Source: Embleya hyalina (GTDB taxonomy: Bacteria > Actinomycetota > Actinomycetes > Streptomycetales > Streptomycetaceae). From it: a DNA stretch of 64,000 nucleotides. Under the pieces are notes generated by a model. The model made no database searches. It saw only the letters and a program-made list of their open reading frames with translations, and had not been told where the DNA came from. The DNA is taken from the NCBI RefSeq assembly GCF_003967355.1, contig NZ_BIFH01000018.1:1-64000 (forward strand). The letters are read 5' to 3'. The translations under genes were made by a program, and so were the position numbers. Positions 1 through 7,966 of this stretch are shown in pieces; positions within the stretch are counted from its first letter, which is position 1; each line of letters starts with the position of its first letter.

Positions 1-110
1 TCTCCCCACGATCGATGATCCGTCGAAACGTTTTCTCGGGACCATCGTGTCAAACCGGGTCGAGGGGGTGGCCGCCGCGCCCTCTCGGCCCGGCGCGCGA
101 CGGGATCCGG

Positions 111-1019
111 TCAGGCGATCGGGACCAGCAGTACCGGTGCCTTGGAATGGTGCAGCAGCGTGTGGGTGACACGGCCGAGGTTGGGCCCGAAGCGGCCGTG
201 GCGGCGATGGGCGGCCAGAACGACCAACTCGGCCTCGTCGCCGGCGGCGAGCAGCGCGTGGGTGGGAATGTCGCAGACGATCTGCTCGGTGAGCGGTACC
301 TGGCGATAGCGGTTCACGAAGGGTTCGAGGGCCGTGGCGAGGGTGGCCTCGGCGTTCTTGCGGCCGTCGTCGCCGACCCACAACGAGGGCGCGTAGGGCG
401 CGGCGGGCGAGACCGGGGGCGCCCACGCGTGTACCGCGCGCAGTGCGACGCCGCGCGCCTGGGCCGCGGCGAACGCGGCCTCGACGGCGGGGGCGCAGTC
501 GAGGCCGGACACACCCACGACGACCGTGCCGGGTGCGTCCAGGGGGGCGTTCGCGTGCGGCGCGCGCACCACCAGGATCGGGCAGCGCGCGGCGGCGGCG
601 ACGGACAACGACACCGAACCCAGCAGCAGGCCCGCGAAGCCGCCCAGTCCGCGACCGCCGAGGACGACGAGCGCCGCCCGGTCGGTGGCCTGCTCCAGGG
701 TCGGCACGATGCGGGCGACGGTGACCGTGGTGACGATCGCCAGGTCCGGATGGCGCAGCCGGGCCCGCTCGGCGGTCGTTCGGACCAGGGATTCCGCTTC
801 CTCCCGCAGTGCGGCCACCTGCTGGTCCTCCTCGCGGTCCGGCGCCCGGTCGACGACGTGCAGCACCTCCAGGGGCACGCCGCGGAAGGCCGCCTCGTCG
901 GCGGCCTGTTCGACGGCGAGGTCCGCGAGCGCGGAACCGTCGACGCCGACGACCACGTGGCCGCGCAGGGGCGCGCCGTTGTGCTCGGGGGTGGGGACGG
1001 ACGAGGGGTTGTGGTTCAT
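111..1019 (-). CDS. Tandem-domain universal stress protein (UspA family)
   Basis: A 302-residue cytoplasmic protein made of two UspA domains (about residues 20-155 and 165-302). The first domain keeps the nucleotide-binding signature G-x2-G-x9-G-S near residues 121-137 (GGRGLGGFAGLLLGSVS). The second is degenerate there (HRRHGRFGPNLGRVTHTLL), so probably only the N-terminal domain binds ATP. The ATG at 1019 follows a GGGAGC ribosome-binding site; the longer open frame upstream runs into the regulatory region and is not needed. The gene diverges from a DevR-type response regulator, a pairing known from actinobacterial hypoxia/dormancy regulons. That link is inference from context. Confidence 0.9.
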   Translation of the reverse strand: MNHNPSSVPTPEHNGAPLRGHVVVGVDGSALADLAVEQAADEAAFRGVPLEVLHVVDRAPDREEDQQVAALREEAESLVRTTAERARLRHPDLAIVTTVTVARIVPTLEQATDRAALVVLGGRGLGGFAGLLLGSVSLSVAAAARCPILVVRAPHANAPLDAPGTVVVGVSGLDCAPAVEAAFAAAQARGVALRAVHAWAPPVSPAAPYAPSLWVGDDGRKNAEATLATALEPFVNRYRQVPLTEQIVCDIPTHALLAAGDEAELVVLAAHRRHGRFGPNLGRVTHTLLHHSKAPVLLVPIA

Positions 1020-1556
1020 GGACAGCTCCCGGGTCGGGTGGGGTGGGACCGTCGGATCGAGGTGCGAGGTGATGCGCGGCGGGGGCGCGGGACGGGTGAC
1101 TCCGCCGCCCGTTGCGCCGGCCGACGCGGACGCCCGGACCGGGTCGTCGGCGGTCGGACGGCCGAAGTTCCTTCGTGCGTTGGGGAGTTCTTGCCACGAG
1201 TGGCCACCGGAACACGATGTCTCGGTGCTTCCGGTGCACCCATGCGTACCCCCTTGCCCGCAGGTGAAAAGTCGCCGACGGCATCGGGATCGGCGTCCTC
1301 GGCCGGACCCGTCGAGCATGGCGTCGATCCCGGCGGCCCGGCAGGGCCGCGTTACCCGGTCCATAGGGCCGTTCGGCCCGGACAACCGCCCGCGCCGGGC
1401 GTGCGCCGCACGGTTCGCGATCGCGGGCGAAGGTCTCTCGGCCCTGGTGGGTTCGGGACCTCCGGCCCTGTCGGGCGCGGTTGGCCCCGCGCAGAATGGG
1501 CATGACGCCGACCCGACCGGGTGGCGCGTGTCCGTCACCGTCGGGGAGCACACACC
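1020..1556. promoter_or_regulatory. Divergent regulatory region with DevR/DosR-like palindromes
   Basis: This 537-bp gap holds no convincing gene. Two dyads resemble the GGGAC(C/T)-N-GGCCC type of DevR box: GGGCCGTTCGGCCC at 1366-1379 and GGGACCTCCGGCCC at 1455-1468, with centres 89 bp apart. A weaker match, GGGACCGTCGGATC, lies at 1045-1058 just upstream of the stress-protein gene. The assignment to the neighbouring response regulator is inference. Confidence 0.5.
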
Positions 1557-2339
1557 ATGGATGCCGGGTCCACCACCGAAGTCGTCGCCGGAGTGCGTCC
1601 GCCCCGCGACACGGGTGCCACGCGAACTTCCGCGCCGGAGCGGGTGACCGGGCAACCGGGCGCCACGATCCGGGTGTTCCTTCTGGACGACCACGAGATC
1701 GTCCGCCGCGGCCTGGCCGATCTGCTCGGCGCCGAGAGCGACATCGAGGTGGTCGGCGAGTCGGCGTCGGCGGCGGAGGCGACCCGCCGGATACCGGCGC
1801 TGCGCCCGCATGTCGCCATCCTGGACGGGCGGTTGCCGGACGGCAGCGGGATCGACGTGTGTCGCGCGGTGCGTTCGTCGTTCCCGGAGATCAACGCGTT
1901 GATCCTGACCTCGTACGACGACGAGGACGCGCTGTTCTCCGCGATCATGGCCGGCGCCGCGGGCTACGTCCTCAAGCAGATCCGGGGCAACGATCTGGTG
2001 CGCGCCGTTCGGGAGATCGCCGCCGGTCGTTCATTGCTGGATCCGGCGAGCACCGCGAAGGTCCTGGAACGTGTGCGTACCGGAAACCGCGAGGACTCGC
2101 TCGTCGCCACCCTCTCCGACCAGGAACGGCGCACCTTCGACCTGGTCGCCGAGGGCCTGACGAACCGCCAGATCGCCGAGCGCATGCATCTCGCGGAGAA
2201 GACCGTCAAGAACTACGTCTCCACGATGCTCCACAAACTCGGCTTCGAACGCCGCGTCCAGGCGGCGGTCTTCGCGGGAACCCTGTCCCACCCGGCGGCA
2301 CCGTCACCGGAGGCGTCCCGAACCGCCGGGCGCGGGTGA
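1557..2339 (+). CDS. NarL/LuxR-family response regulator, DevR/DosR-like
   Basis: A 260-residue two-component regulator. The receiver domain (about residues 38-155) has the acidic pair D44/D45, phospho-acceptor D90 (VAILDGRLPDGSG), switch T118 and K140. A LuxR-type helix-turn-helix spans about 186-243 (LSDQERRTFDLVAEGLTNRQ onward). About 35 disordered residues precede the receiver domain, more than usual for the family. ATG 1557 is preceded by GGGGAGC; an alternative start 36 bp upstream lacks a ribosome-binding site. No partner kinase lies in the window, so it is either an orphan or its kinase lies outside. Divergence from a Usp gene supports a DevR/OsdR-type role in redox or hypoxia response (inference). 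Confidence 0.88.
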   Translation: MDAGSTTEVVAGVRPPRDTGATRTSAPERVTGQPGATIRVFLLDDHEIVRRGLADLLGAESDIEVVGESASAAEATRRIPALRPHVAILDGRLPDGSGIDVCRAVRSSFPEINALILTSYDDEDALFSAIMAGAAGYVLKQIRGNDLVRAVREIAAGRSLLDPASTAKVLERVRTGNREDSLVATLSDQERRTFDLVAEGLTNRQIAERMHLAEKTVKNYVSTMLHKLGFERRVQAAVFAGTLSHPAAPSPEASRTAGRG

Positions 2340-2378
2340 CGGTACCGTCGGGGCCGCGATCGGGCAGGTCCCGCCGCT

Positions 2379-3614
2379 TCAGGGCCTGCGGCCGCGGAAG
2401 GTGCGGCGCAGGTCGTGCACCCAGGCGTCGGGGTTCTCCCAGGGGATGAAGTGGCCGCCGTGGTCGTGGGCGTTGACGTTGACATGGTTGAACCACGCGG
2501 CCTGCGGACCGGTTTCGAACGCCCGGACACGCTCGTCGGCGGTGTGGATGCCGGGCGGGTTCTCGTATGTGACGAGGGTGATGCCGACCGGGGCCCGCAC
2601 GACCGGGGTGCGGTCGTGGGCCGGGGTCCACGGGTGGCGGTTGGCGTTGGCGTAGTAGCGCATCGACGTGGCGATGGAGTTGTTCACCCAGTAGATCGTG
2701 GCGTGGGTGAGCAGATCGTCCTTGGTGAAGACCGACTCGACGTCGTCGCCGTTGTCGCTCCAGGCGTTCCAGCGCTTCAGCAGCCAGGCGAGCAGTCCGG
2801 CGGGCGAGTCGCTCAGCCCGTGGGCCAGCGTGGCGCCGTCGAGCATGTGCACGGCGAGGTGGGTCGCCCAGCGGTGGTCCATCTCGACGATGCGGGCGCG
2901 GACTTCGGCGGGCTGATCGTCGGTGAGGGGTCGGTTCCGGGCGAAGTCCCAGGCGCGGGGGCCGTTGAAGAAGTCGAGCGGCAACCCTGATCCGATGTGG
3001 ATGCCGTAGAGCCGGTCGGCGTACTTGTGGCCGAGTTGGCCGGAGACGAGTCCGCCGATGTCGCAGCCTCCCGCGGCGTACTTCTCGTACCCCAGGGTCT
3101 CGGTCATCAGGGTGTGCCAGAGGTCGGCGACCTTCCAGAAGTTGACGTCGGGAAAGCCGGTGAGCGGGCCGGGGAAACCGAAGCCGGGCAGGGACGGCAC
3201 GATGACGTCGAACGCGTCGGCGGGGTCGCCGCCGAACGCGGCCGGGTCGGCGAGCGGGTCGATCACCTTCGACCAGTGCCAGAACGTCCACGGCCAGCCG
3301 TGGGTGAGGATCAACGGGATCGGGCGGGGGCCGCGGCCGGGTTTGCGCATGAAGTGCACCGGGACACCGGCGACGTTCACCCGGTAGTGCTCGTGGGCGT
3401 TGATGGCGGCCTCGGCCTTGCGCCAGTCGTAGCCGTCCCGCCAGTAGGCGACCAACTCGCGCAGATAGCAGTCGGGGACGCCGTAGGACCAGTCCTCGTT
3501 GCCCTCGTCCAGCGGTGCACGGGTCAGGGCGAGACGGGTGCGCAGGTCGTCGAGGACGTCGTCGGCCACATGGATCGGGGTGGGCTCCAGGGGGAAGGCG
3601 CGCGAGGTCGTCAT
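2379..3614 (-). CDS. Epoxide hydrolase (EHN/alpha-beta hydrolase family)
   Basis: A 411-residue microsomal-type epoxide hydrolase. The EHN N-terminal domain covers about residues 10-115. The alpha/beta-hydrolase fold follows, with the oxyanion motif HGWPWTF (105-111), the nucleophile D185 in GGCDIGG and a candidate catalytic His in the C-terminal stretch NAHDHGGHFIPWEN. The family opens epoxides to diols through an alkyl-enzyme ester; the substrate cannot be told. ATG 3614 has an AAGGAA ribosome-binding site. It is transcribed away from an ECF41 sigma factor, a family that often controls an adjacent oxidoreductase or hydrolase, so it may be that sigma factor's target, although no matching promoter was found on its own strand. 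Confidence 0.9.
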   Translation of the reverse strand: MTTSRAFPLEPTPIHVADDVLDDLRTRLALTRAPLDEGNEDWSYGVPDCYLRELVAYWRDGYDWRKAEAAINAHEHYRVNVAGVPVHFMRKPGRGPRPIPLILTHGWPWTFWHWSKVIDPLADPAAFGGDPADAFDVIVPSLPGFGFPGPLTGFPDVNFWKVADLWHTLMTETLGYEKYAAGGCDIGGLVSGQLGHKYADRLYGIHIGSGLPLDFFNGPRAWDFARNRPLTDDQPAEVRARIVEMDHRWATHLAVHMLDGATLAHGLSDSPAGLLAWLLKRWNAWSDNGDDVESVFTKDDLLTHATIYWVNNSIATSMRYYANANRHPWTPAHDRTPVVRAPVGITLVTYENPPGIHTADERVRAFETGPQAAWFNHVNVNAHDHGGHFIPWENPDAWVHDLRRTFRGRRP

Positions 3615-3680
3615 GGCGTGGTTCCTTACCGGGCGGGGAAGCGGGCTCCGACGATGGAATGTTTCCACATGCGGCCGAGC

Positions 3681-3725
3681 GTGAGGTCGCTCACACCGTG
3701 TCACAGCCTGGCCGGGTGTCTTGTC
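3681..3725 (+). promoter_or_regulatory. Putative ECF41 autoregulated promoter
   Basis: TGTCACA at 3699-3705, a 16-bp spacer, then TGTC at 3722-3725. This matches the known ECF41 promoter architecture (TGTCACA, 16-17 bp, CGTC) with one mismatch in the -10. The -35 is preceded by the dyad GTGAGGTCGCTCAC (3681-3694). It lies about 100 bp upstream of the sigma gene on the same strand. Confidence 0.65.
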
Positions 3726-3821
3726 CGGGAGGGCGTGACGAAAACACGGCGGGCTTCGGTGCCGACCATCGGGGGCGACTACCCTGCGGACGTCGTACGG
3801 AGGCGTCCTCGAGGGGAAGGC

Positions 3822-4793
3822 ATGGACATGAGCGGCGACGGGCCGGGCGGGAGGGGTTCCGTGGGTGAAGCGGTGGACGAGACGGGCGCGATCGGATATC
3901 GGCCGCTGCTGTTCTCCATCGCCTACGGGATGACCGGCTCCGTGGGTGACGCCGAGGACATCGTCCAGGACGCGTTCCTGGGCCTGACACGCGCCTGTCG
4001 GGCGGGTACGACGATCGTCGAGCCGAAGGCGTACCTGACGACGGCGGTGACGCGCCTGGGCATCAACCACCTGCGCTCGGCGCGGGTACGGCGGGAGACG
4101 TACGTGGGGGACTGGCTGCCCGAACCGGTCGTCACCTCGGCCGAGGCGCCGGGGCCGGCCGAGCACGCCGAGCTGGCCGACTCGTTGTCGATGGCGTTCC
4201 TGGTGCTGTTGGAATCCCTTTCGCCGGTGGAGCGGGCGGTGTTCATGCTGCGCGAGGTGTTCGGACACGGCTATCCGGACGTCGCGCGGATCACCGGCAA
4301 GTCCGAGGTGAACTGCCGGCAGATCTTCACGCGCGCCAAGCAGCGCATCGCCGCCGCGGGAGAGGCGCGCGAGAGCGCACGACCTCCGGAGCGGCGGGCG
4401 GAGGGCGCGGAACTCGCGCGCCGATTCTTCGACGCGGCCGGAGGCGGCGACCTGGACGCGCTGCTCGACATGCTCGCGCCCGACGTCGTCTTCCACGGCG
4501 ACGGGGGCGGCAAGGCGCGGGCCCTCGGGCGGCCGATGACCGATCCGCGGCGGGTCGCGCAACTGCTCGTCGGTGGCCTGCGCCGGGTCCGGAAGCTCGG
4601 CGTGTCCCTGCACCCGGTCCTGGTCAACGGCCGACCGGGCGTGGTGTTCCACGACGCCGAGGACCGCGTGCTCAGCGTGGTCGAACTGGACATCGCCGAC
4701 GGCGTGATCCGGGCGATCCACTCGGTGGCGAACCCGGACAAGCTCGCCCATCTCGGCCCGGTGTCGGATGTGGGATTGCTGCCGACGAACTGA
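3822..4793 (+). CDS. sigJ: ECF41-family sigma factor (SigJ-type) with SnoaL-like C-terminal domain
   Basis: A 323-residue extracytoplasmic-function sigma factor. Sigma region 2 covers about residues 25-95 (DAEDIVQDAFLGLTRA) and region 4 about 125-178. The ECF41 linker signature WLPEPV (98-103) is present. A SnoaL-like domain follows (about 195-310) and carries the ECF41 hallmark NPDKL at 304-308. In this family the C-terminal domain acts as a built-in regulator in place of an anti-sigma factor. Two in-frame ATGs (3822 and 3828) both follow GAGGGGAAGG; the first is used here. A matching ECF41 promoter upstream suggests autoregulation. The divergent epoxide hydrolase is the candidate target. 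Confidence 0.9.
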   Translation: MDMSGDGPGGRGSVGEAVDETGAIGYRPLLFSIAYGMTGSVGDAEDIVQDAFLGLTRACRAGTTIVEPKAYLTTAVTRLGINHLRSARVRRETYVGDWLPEPVVTSAEAPGPAEHAELADSLSMAFLVLLESLSPVERAVFMLREVFGHGYPDVARITGKSEVNCRQIFTRAKQRIAAAGEARESARPPERRAEGAELARRFFDAAGGGDLDALLDMLAPDVVFHGDGGGKARALGRPMTDPRRVAQLLVGGLRRVRKLGVSLHPVLVNGRPGVVFHDAEDRVLSVVELDIADGVIRAIHSVANPDKLAHLGPVSDVGLLPTN

Positions 4794-5153
4794 CCGGATC
4801 GGCTACGCCCCGTGTGGGCCGGGAGCCGGTCTCGTGCGGAAGTCTTCGTGTGGTCGAAGAAGTCGGGCCGCGTCGACGTTCCACTCGTGCGGAAGCGCCT
4901 CGTCGCAGACCGCGCGGACGTCGTGCCGATCGCGCACGACGTCGCGTTGCCGACAGGAGGGGCAACGACGGAGGACCACCGGACGCCTCCTGCGGTCCGC
5001 GTGCCGAGATCCACGCGTCGACGTGCGCGGCCGAGCCGATCGACCGCCCCGCGTCGTCCGGACGGACGAGGGTCGTCGGGTCGGCGGGCCCGACGTGGCG
5101 ATACCTCCGCGCGGGCGCCGTGTCCGCCGACCCGACGCGACCCGAACTTCCGG
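4794..5153. other. Intergenic stretch, no gene seen
   Basis: This 360-bp stretch lies between two genes whose stop codons face it. It has several open frames, but all are arginine-rich without family resemblance or ribosome-binding sites. No clear terminator hairpin was found either. Confidence 0.5.
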
Positions 5154-5525
5154 TTACGCTCGGCAGATGCAGAAGGGATGGCCGGCCGGGTCGGTGAGAA
5201 CCCGCGCCTTGGCGGCGTCATGGGGCTGGTGGTCCGGCTTGCCGGCGCCCAGTTCCAACAGTCGGGCCTCGGCCTCGTCCAGGTCCACGACATCGAAGCA
5301 CAGGTGCAACTGCTGGGGAACCGTCTGCCCGGGCCAGTGCGGAGCCCGATAGTCGTCGACCCGCTGAAAACCGATGAAGAGCCCGTCCTCGCGGTCGAGA
5401 CCCGCGAAGTCGGCATCCGACTTCGGGTGCGGTTCGAGGCCCGTGGCCTCCTGGTAGAAGGCCGCCAATGCCGGCGGGTCGGGGCAATCGAGCGTTATCG
5501 CGACCAACTTCATCTGCAGGGACAT
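5154..5525 (-). CDS. VOC-family (glyoxalase/bleomycin-resistance fold) protein
   Basis: A 123-residue single-domain protein of the vicinal oxygen chelate superfamily with the beta-alpha-beta-beta-beta halves visible. It opens with KLVAITLDCPDPPALAAFY, carries the central HLCFDVVDLDEAEARLLELG, and ends in VLTDPAGHPFCIC, typical of the Glyoxalase_6-like subgroup common in Streptomyces. The usual metal ligands are not all evident, so it may be a binding protein rather than an enzyme. ATG 5525 is preceded by GGAGGTG. It stands alone; function beyond the fold is unknown. Confidence 0.85.
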   Translation of the reverse strand: MSLQMKLVAITLDCPDPPALAAFYQEATGLEPHPKSDADFAGLDREDGLFIGFQRVDDYRAPHWPGQTVPQQLHLCFDVVDLDEAEARLLELGAGKPDHQPHDAAKARVLTDPAGHPFCICRA

Positions 5526-5615
5526 GGCACCTCCGGGCCCATCACCTCACCGGACTTTCGTGACGTCCACCCTAATCGTCGTCGTTCCGAAGGAAGGGCG
5601 AGGTGAGGCATGCGG

Positions 5616-5641
5616 GCGGCGGCCTCGGCCGAGGCCGCCGC
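5616..5641. terminator. Perfect 13-bp-arm palindrome, likely terminator
   Basis: A 26-bp perfect palindrome centred on CTCGGCCGAG, 35 nt past the stop codon of the NmrA-like gene on the minus strand. It could form a strong hairpin ending that transcript. There is no T-tract, as is usual in Streptomyces. Confidence 0.5.
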
Positions 5642-5675
5642 CTCGGCCTCGGCCCCGTCGTGCGTGCACCTGTGG

Positions 5676-6542
5676 CTATTGGAAGTGGTGGGCGTTCTCC
5701 GCGAGGAAGGACTCCAGTGTGCGCGGCCGGCGGTTCAGCAGGGTTTCGACCGTTCCGGTCGGGGACTCCGGGTGGGTGATGGCCAGTTGCTGGATCTCGA
5801 CGATGTGGTCGGCGAGCCAGGCGGGGAGGCCGGCGGTGGTGGTCAGGGTGGTGTGCATGGCCTCGGCCGGCAGGTCGATGTATCGGATGGGGCGGCCCAG
5901 GGTGCGCCCGAACAGGTCGGCCAACTCGGGGTTGGTGTAGGTGCGGTCGCCGGTGAGGGTGTACGTGTGGCCGGCGAGGTCCGGGCGGGTCAGGATCTCG
6001 GCGGCCACGTCGCCGATGTCGCGGCAGTCGACGTAGTTGCAGGGGGCGTTGCCCATGCTGCTCAGGAACACGCCTTCGGCGGCGATCGACGGTGCGAGGG
6101 TCAGCAGTTTCTGCATGAACGCGTACGGTCGGAGCACGGTGTGCGGCAGACCCGTGTCGCGCAGCGCCTGCTCGATCGTGTGGTGGCCGCGCGAGACGGC
6201 GACCGGCGAGTCCGAAGTGGCCTCCGGGGCGGAGAGTTTGACGATGTGTCGGATGCCGGCGGCGGCCGCGACGGAGATCGCGCACGTCTCGTGGGCCACC
6301 TGCGCCGGGCTGTTGGCCATGGCGAGGAACAGTTGGCTCGCGCCGTCGAACGCCTTGTGCAGCGAATCCGGGTCCGCCGCGTCGGCCCCCCGTACCTCCA
6401 CGAGCGCGCGGGCCGGCCCGTCCAGGCGGTCGCGCAGCGCGTCCGGGTCTCGGCTCAGCGCGCGGCTCGGGACGCCGAGGGTGACCAGGCGGTGCAGAAG
6501 TGCGCTTCCGGTGGTCCCGGTCGCGCCCATGACGACGATCAT
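5676..6542 (-). CDS. NmrA-family NAD(P)-binding protein
   Basis: A 288-residue atypical short-chain dehydrogenase/NmrA protein with the dinucleotide-binding loop GATGTTG at residues 6-12 and an extended Rossmann fold. The region HTVLRPYAFMQ and the C-terminal NPELADLFGRTLGRPIRYID segment are typical of the azoreductase-like/NmrA group. Such proteins act as NAD(P)H-dependent reductases or redox-sensing regulators; which applies here is unknown. ATG 6542 is preceded by AAGGAG. The start overlaps the stop of the upstream membrane-protein gene by 4 bp (ATGA), so the two are probably translationally coupled and share the MarR-type operator at 7049-7072. Confidence 0.88.
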   Translation of the reverse strand: MIVVMGATGTTGSALLHRLVTLGVPSRALSRDPDALRDRLDGPARALVEVRGADAADPDSLHKAFDGASQLFLAMANSPAQVAHETCAISVAAAAGIRHIVKLSAPEATSDSPVAVSRGHHTIEQALRDTGLPHTVLRPYAFMQKLLTLAPSIAAEGVFLSSMGNAPCNYVDCRDIGDVAAEILTRPDLAGHTYTLTGDRTYTNPELADLFGRTLGRPIRYIDLPAEAMHTTLTTTAGLPAWLADHIVEIQQLAITHPESPTGTVETLLNRRPRTLESFLAENAHHFQ

Positions 6543-7018
6543 GTCCGTGCTCCTTGTGCCGTGGGTGAATGGTGCCGTCGGGCGCCGCGCCAGCGCCAGG
6601 TGATGATGGTGGTGGCCAGGGCCGCCGACAGCGGCAGGTCCAGGCGCAGCCGGTTCGGCCAGTTCCCGTGGTGGGGAATGATCCGCTCCGGTACCTGGCC
6701 CCCGACGAACCAGCCGACGCAGGCCGCGAGGGCGGTGATCGCGAGCGCCAGGACGAGGGTCGGGATCACCCGGGGGGTCGAGGTCAGCCAACCGCGGCGC
6801 GGCCCGCGTCGTTGCAGCCAGGAGCCGACGAGTGCGGCCACGATCGCCGAGGTCCCGGCGATCGACGTGCAGGCGGCGATGGTCAGCTCCCGCTGTCCGG
6901 TGGCCACGCCGCCCGCCCCGGCCATCAGGGCGGGGGCGAGGTAGGCGACCAGTACCTCCCGCCACAGCGTGAAGGGGGGTGGGCCGGCGCCACGTCCGGT
7001 GGAACGTCCTTGCCTCAT
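6539..7018 (-). CDS. Small integral membrane protein, unknown function
   Basis: A 159-residue protein with about four hydrophobic segments: LVAYLAPALMAGAGGVATG, IAACTSIAGTSAIVAALVGS, VLALAITALAACVGWFVGG and LPLSAALATTIITW. A short basic N-terminus precedes them. I do not recognise a named family. It begins an operon with the NmrA-like gene, the two overlapping by 4 bp. A near-palindromic MarR-type operator sits 31 bp upstream of its start. The ribosome-binding site (CGGAGC) is about 11 nt from ATG 7018, rather distant. A role in export or membrane defence under MarR control is inference only. Confidence 0.7.
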   Translation of the reverse strand: MRQGRSTGRGAGPPPFTLWREVLVAYLAPALMAGAGGVATGQRELTIAACTSIAGTSAIVAALVGSWLQRRGPRRGWLTSTPRVIPTLVLALAITALAACVGWFVGGQVPERIIPHHGNWPNRLRLDLPLSAALATTIITWRWRGARRHHSPTAQGART

Positions 7019-7048
7019 GGGGATATCGAGCTCCGTTTCGGGGTCGCC

Positions 7049-7072
7049 ATATAATTAGCTCCCTAACTATAT
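7049..7072. promoter_or_regulatory. MarR-type operator upstream of membrane protein/NmrA operon
   Basis: An A+T-rich inverted repeat with 10-bp arms, 9 of 10 matching (ATATAATTAG, CTCC spacer, CTAACTATAT). It shares the core AGTTAGGGAGC with a second site in front of the marR gene (7775-7796). It probably overlaps the promoter. Confidence 0.65.
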
Positions 7073-7144
7073 GGGCGAAGAAAAGACCATCCCCGGTCAT
7101 CGCACGCACGGCGTGACGACAACCTCGGGACGGCATACCTGCAT

Positions 7145-7172
7145 GACGAGTGACGAGTGACGAGTGACGAGT
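7145..7172 (+). repeat. Tandem 7-bp repeat, four perfect copies
   Basis: GACGAGT is repeated four times exactly, followed by degenerate copies to about 7215. The array lies between the marR stop and the downstream operon's operator and is outside any coding frame I accept. Confidence 0.85.
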
Positions 7173-7251
7173 GGGAGGTGACGAGGGATGGGTGGCGAGT
7201 GACAAGCGAGACGAAGCGGCGGACGCGAGAAGCGCCGGGTGAACCCGGGTG

Positions 7252-7770
7252 CTACTCCGCCGTCAGCGCCGGAATCCCCCGCACCACACGGCCGAGCAGA
7301 TCCAGGAAGACGGTGCGCTCCTCGGGGTCGAGCGCGCTCACCATCTCCTGGAGTCGGCCGAAGTGTGTCGGGGCCAACTCGCGCATCCTCTGCGCCCCCC
7401 GCGCGGTCAGTACGACCACGGCGGAGCGGCCGTCCTCGGCGGACGGTCGGCGCAGCACCAGCCCCTCCCGCTCCAGGCCGCCGAGCAGTCCGGTCACCGT
7501 CGCCCGGGTGACCCCGAGTACATCGGCGAGGCCGGAGGGGGTCATCTCCCCGTCGGCGTCCTCCAGGGCCGCCAGCAGTCGATAACGACCGGCCGACAGG
7601 CCGAATCCGGCGAAGTGCGCCTCGACCGCCTGTCCGAGTCGCGCCCCGGCCGCCAACAATCGCACGGCGACCAGCACGGCCTGCGGGTCGGCGTCGAGCC
7701 CGTAGCGCCGGATCTGGCGGGCCGCCTGATCGAGCGTGGGGGTTTCCTCGGGCAGTGGGTCGTGGTGCAT
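7252..7770 (-). CDS. MarR-family transcriptional regulator
   Basis: A 172-residue winged-helix regulator. The DNA-binding region covers about residues 60-130 (LSAGRYRLLAALEDADGEMT, then TPSGLADVLGVTRATVTGLL and the wing RRPSAEDGRSAVVVLT), flanked by the dimerisation helices. Length is slightly above the usual 140-160 because of an N-terminal extension. ATG 7770 has only a modest ribosome-binding site. A near-palindrome at 7775-7796 abuts the start codon, so it is probably autoregulated. The same operator core recurs in front of the next operon downstream, making that operon its likely target. Confidence 0.92.
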   Translation of the reverse strand: MHHDPLPEETPTLDQAARQIRRYGLDADPQAVLVAVRLLAAGARLGQAVEAHFAGFGLSAGRYRLLAALEDADGEMTPSGLADVLGVTRATVTGLLGGLEREGLVLRRPSAEDGRSAVVVLTARGAQRMRELAPTHFGRLQEMVSALDPEERTVFLDLLGRVVRGIPALTAE

Positions 7771-7774
7771 GGAA

Positions 7775-7796
7775 AGTAGTATGGCTCCTAACTACT
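7775..7796. promoter_or_regulatory. MarR-type operator at marR start
   Basis: Inverted repeat AGTAGTATGG / CCTAACTACT, 8 of 10 positions symmetric, separated by 2 bp. It starts 5 bp upstream of the marR ATG and shares the core AGTTAGG-AGC with the site at 7049-7072. Confidence 0.6.
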
Positions 7797-7966
7797 CATT
7801 CCGTCAACACGCCCTCCCGTCGTGCGGGCACGGACCCGGGTGGTGAACGTTTCAAGGGTGACGACGACCGGGCGCCGCGCGCCGACGGCCGGCCCGAGTG
7901 GGTCAATGGGTTGCTCCCGTTGGTCGTCGGGGTGCCGGCCCGCACGGGTGAATCCCGGCGGGGACG

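Noticed and set aside
2379-3821. ECF41-type promoter for the epoxide hydrolase
   Set aside because: I searched the minus strand of the gap for TGTCACA with a CGTC-like -10 and found no acceptable spacing.
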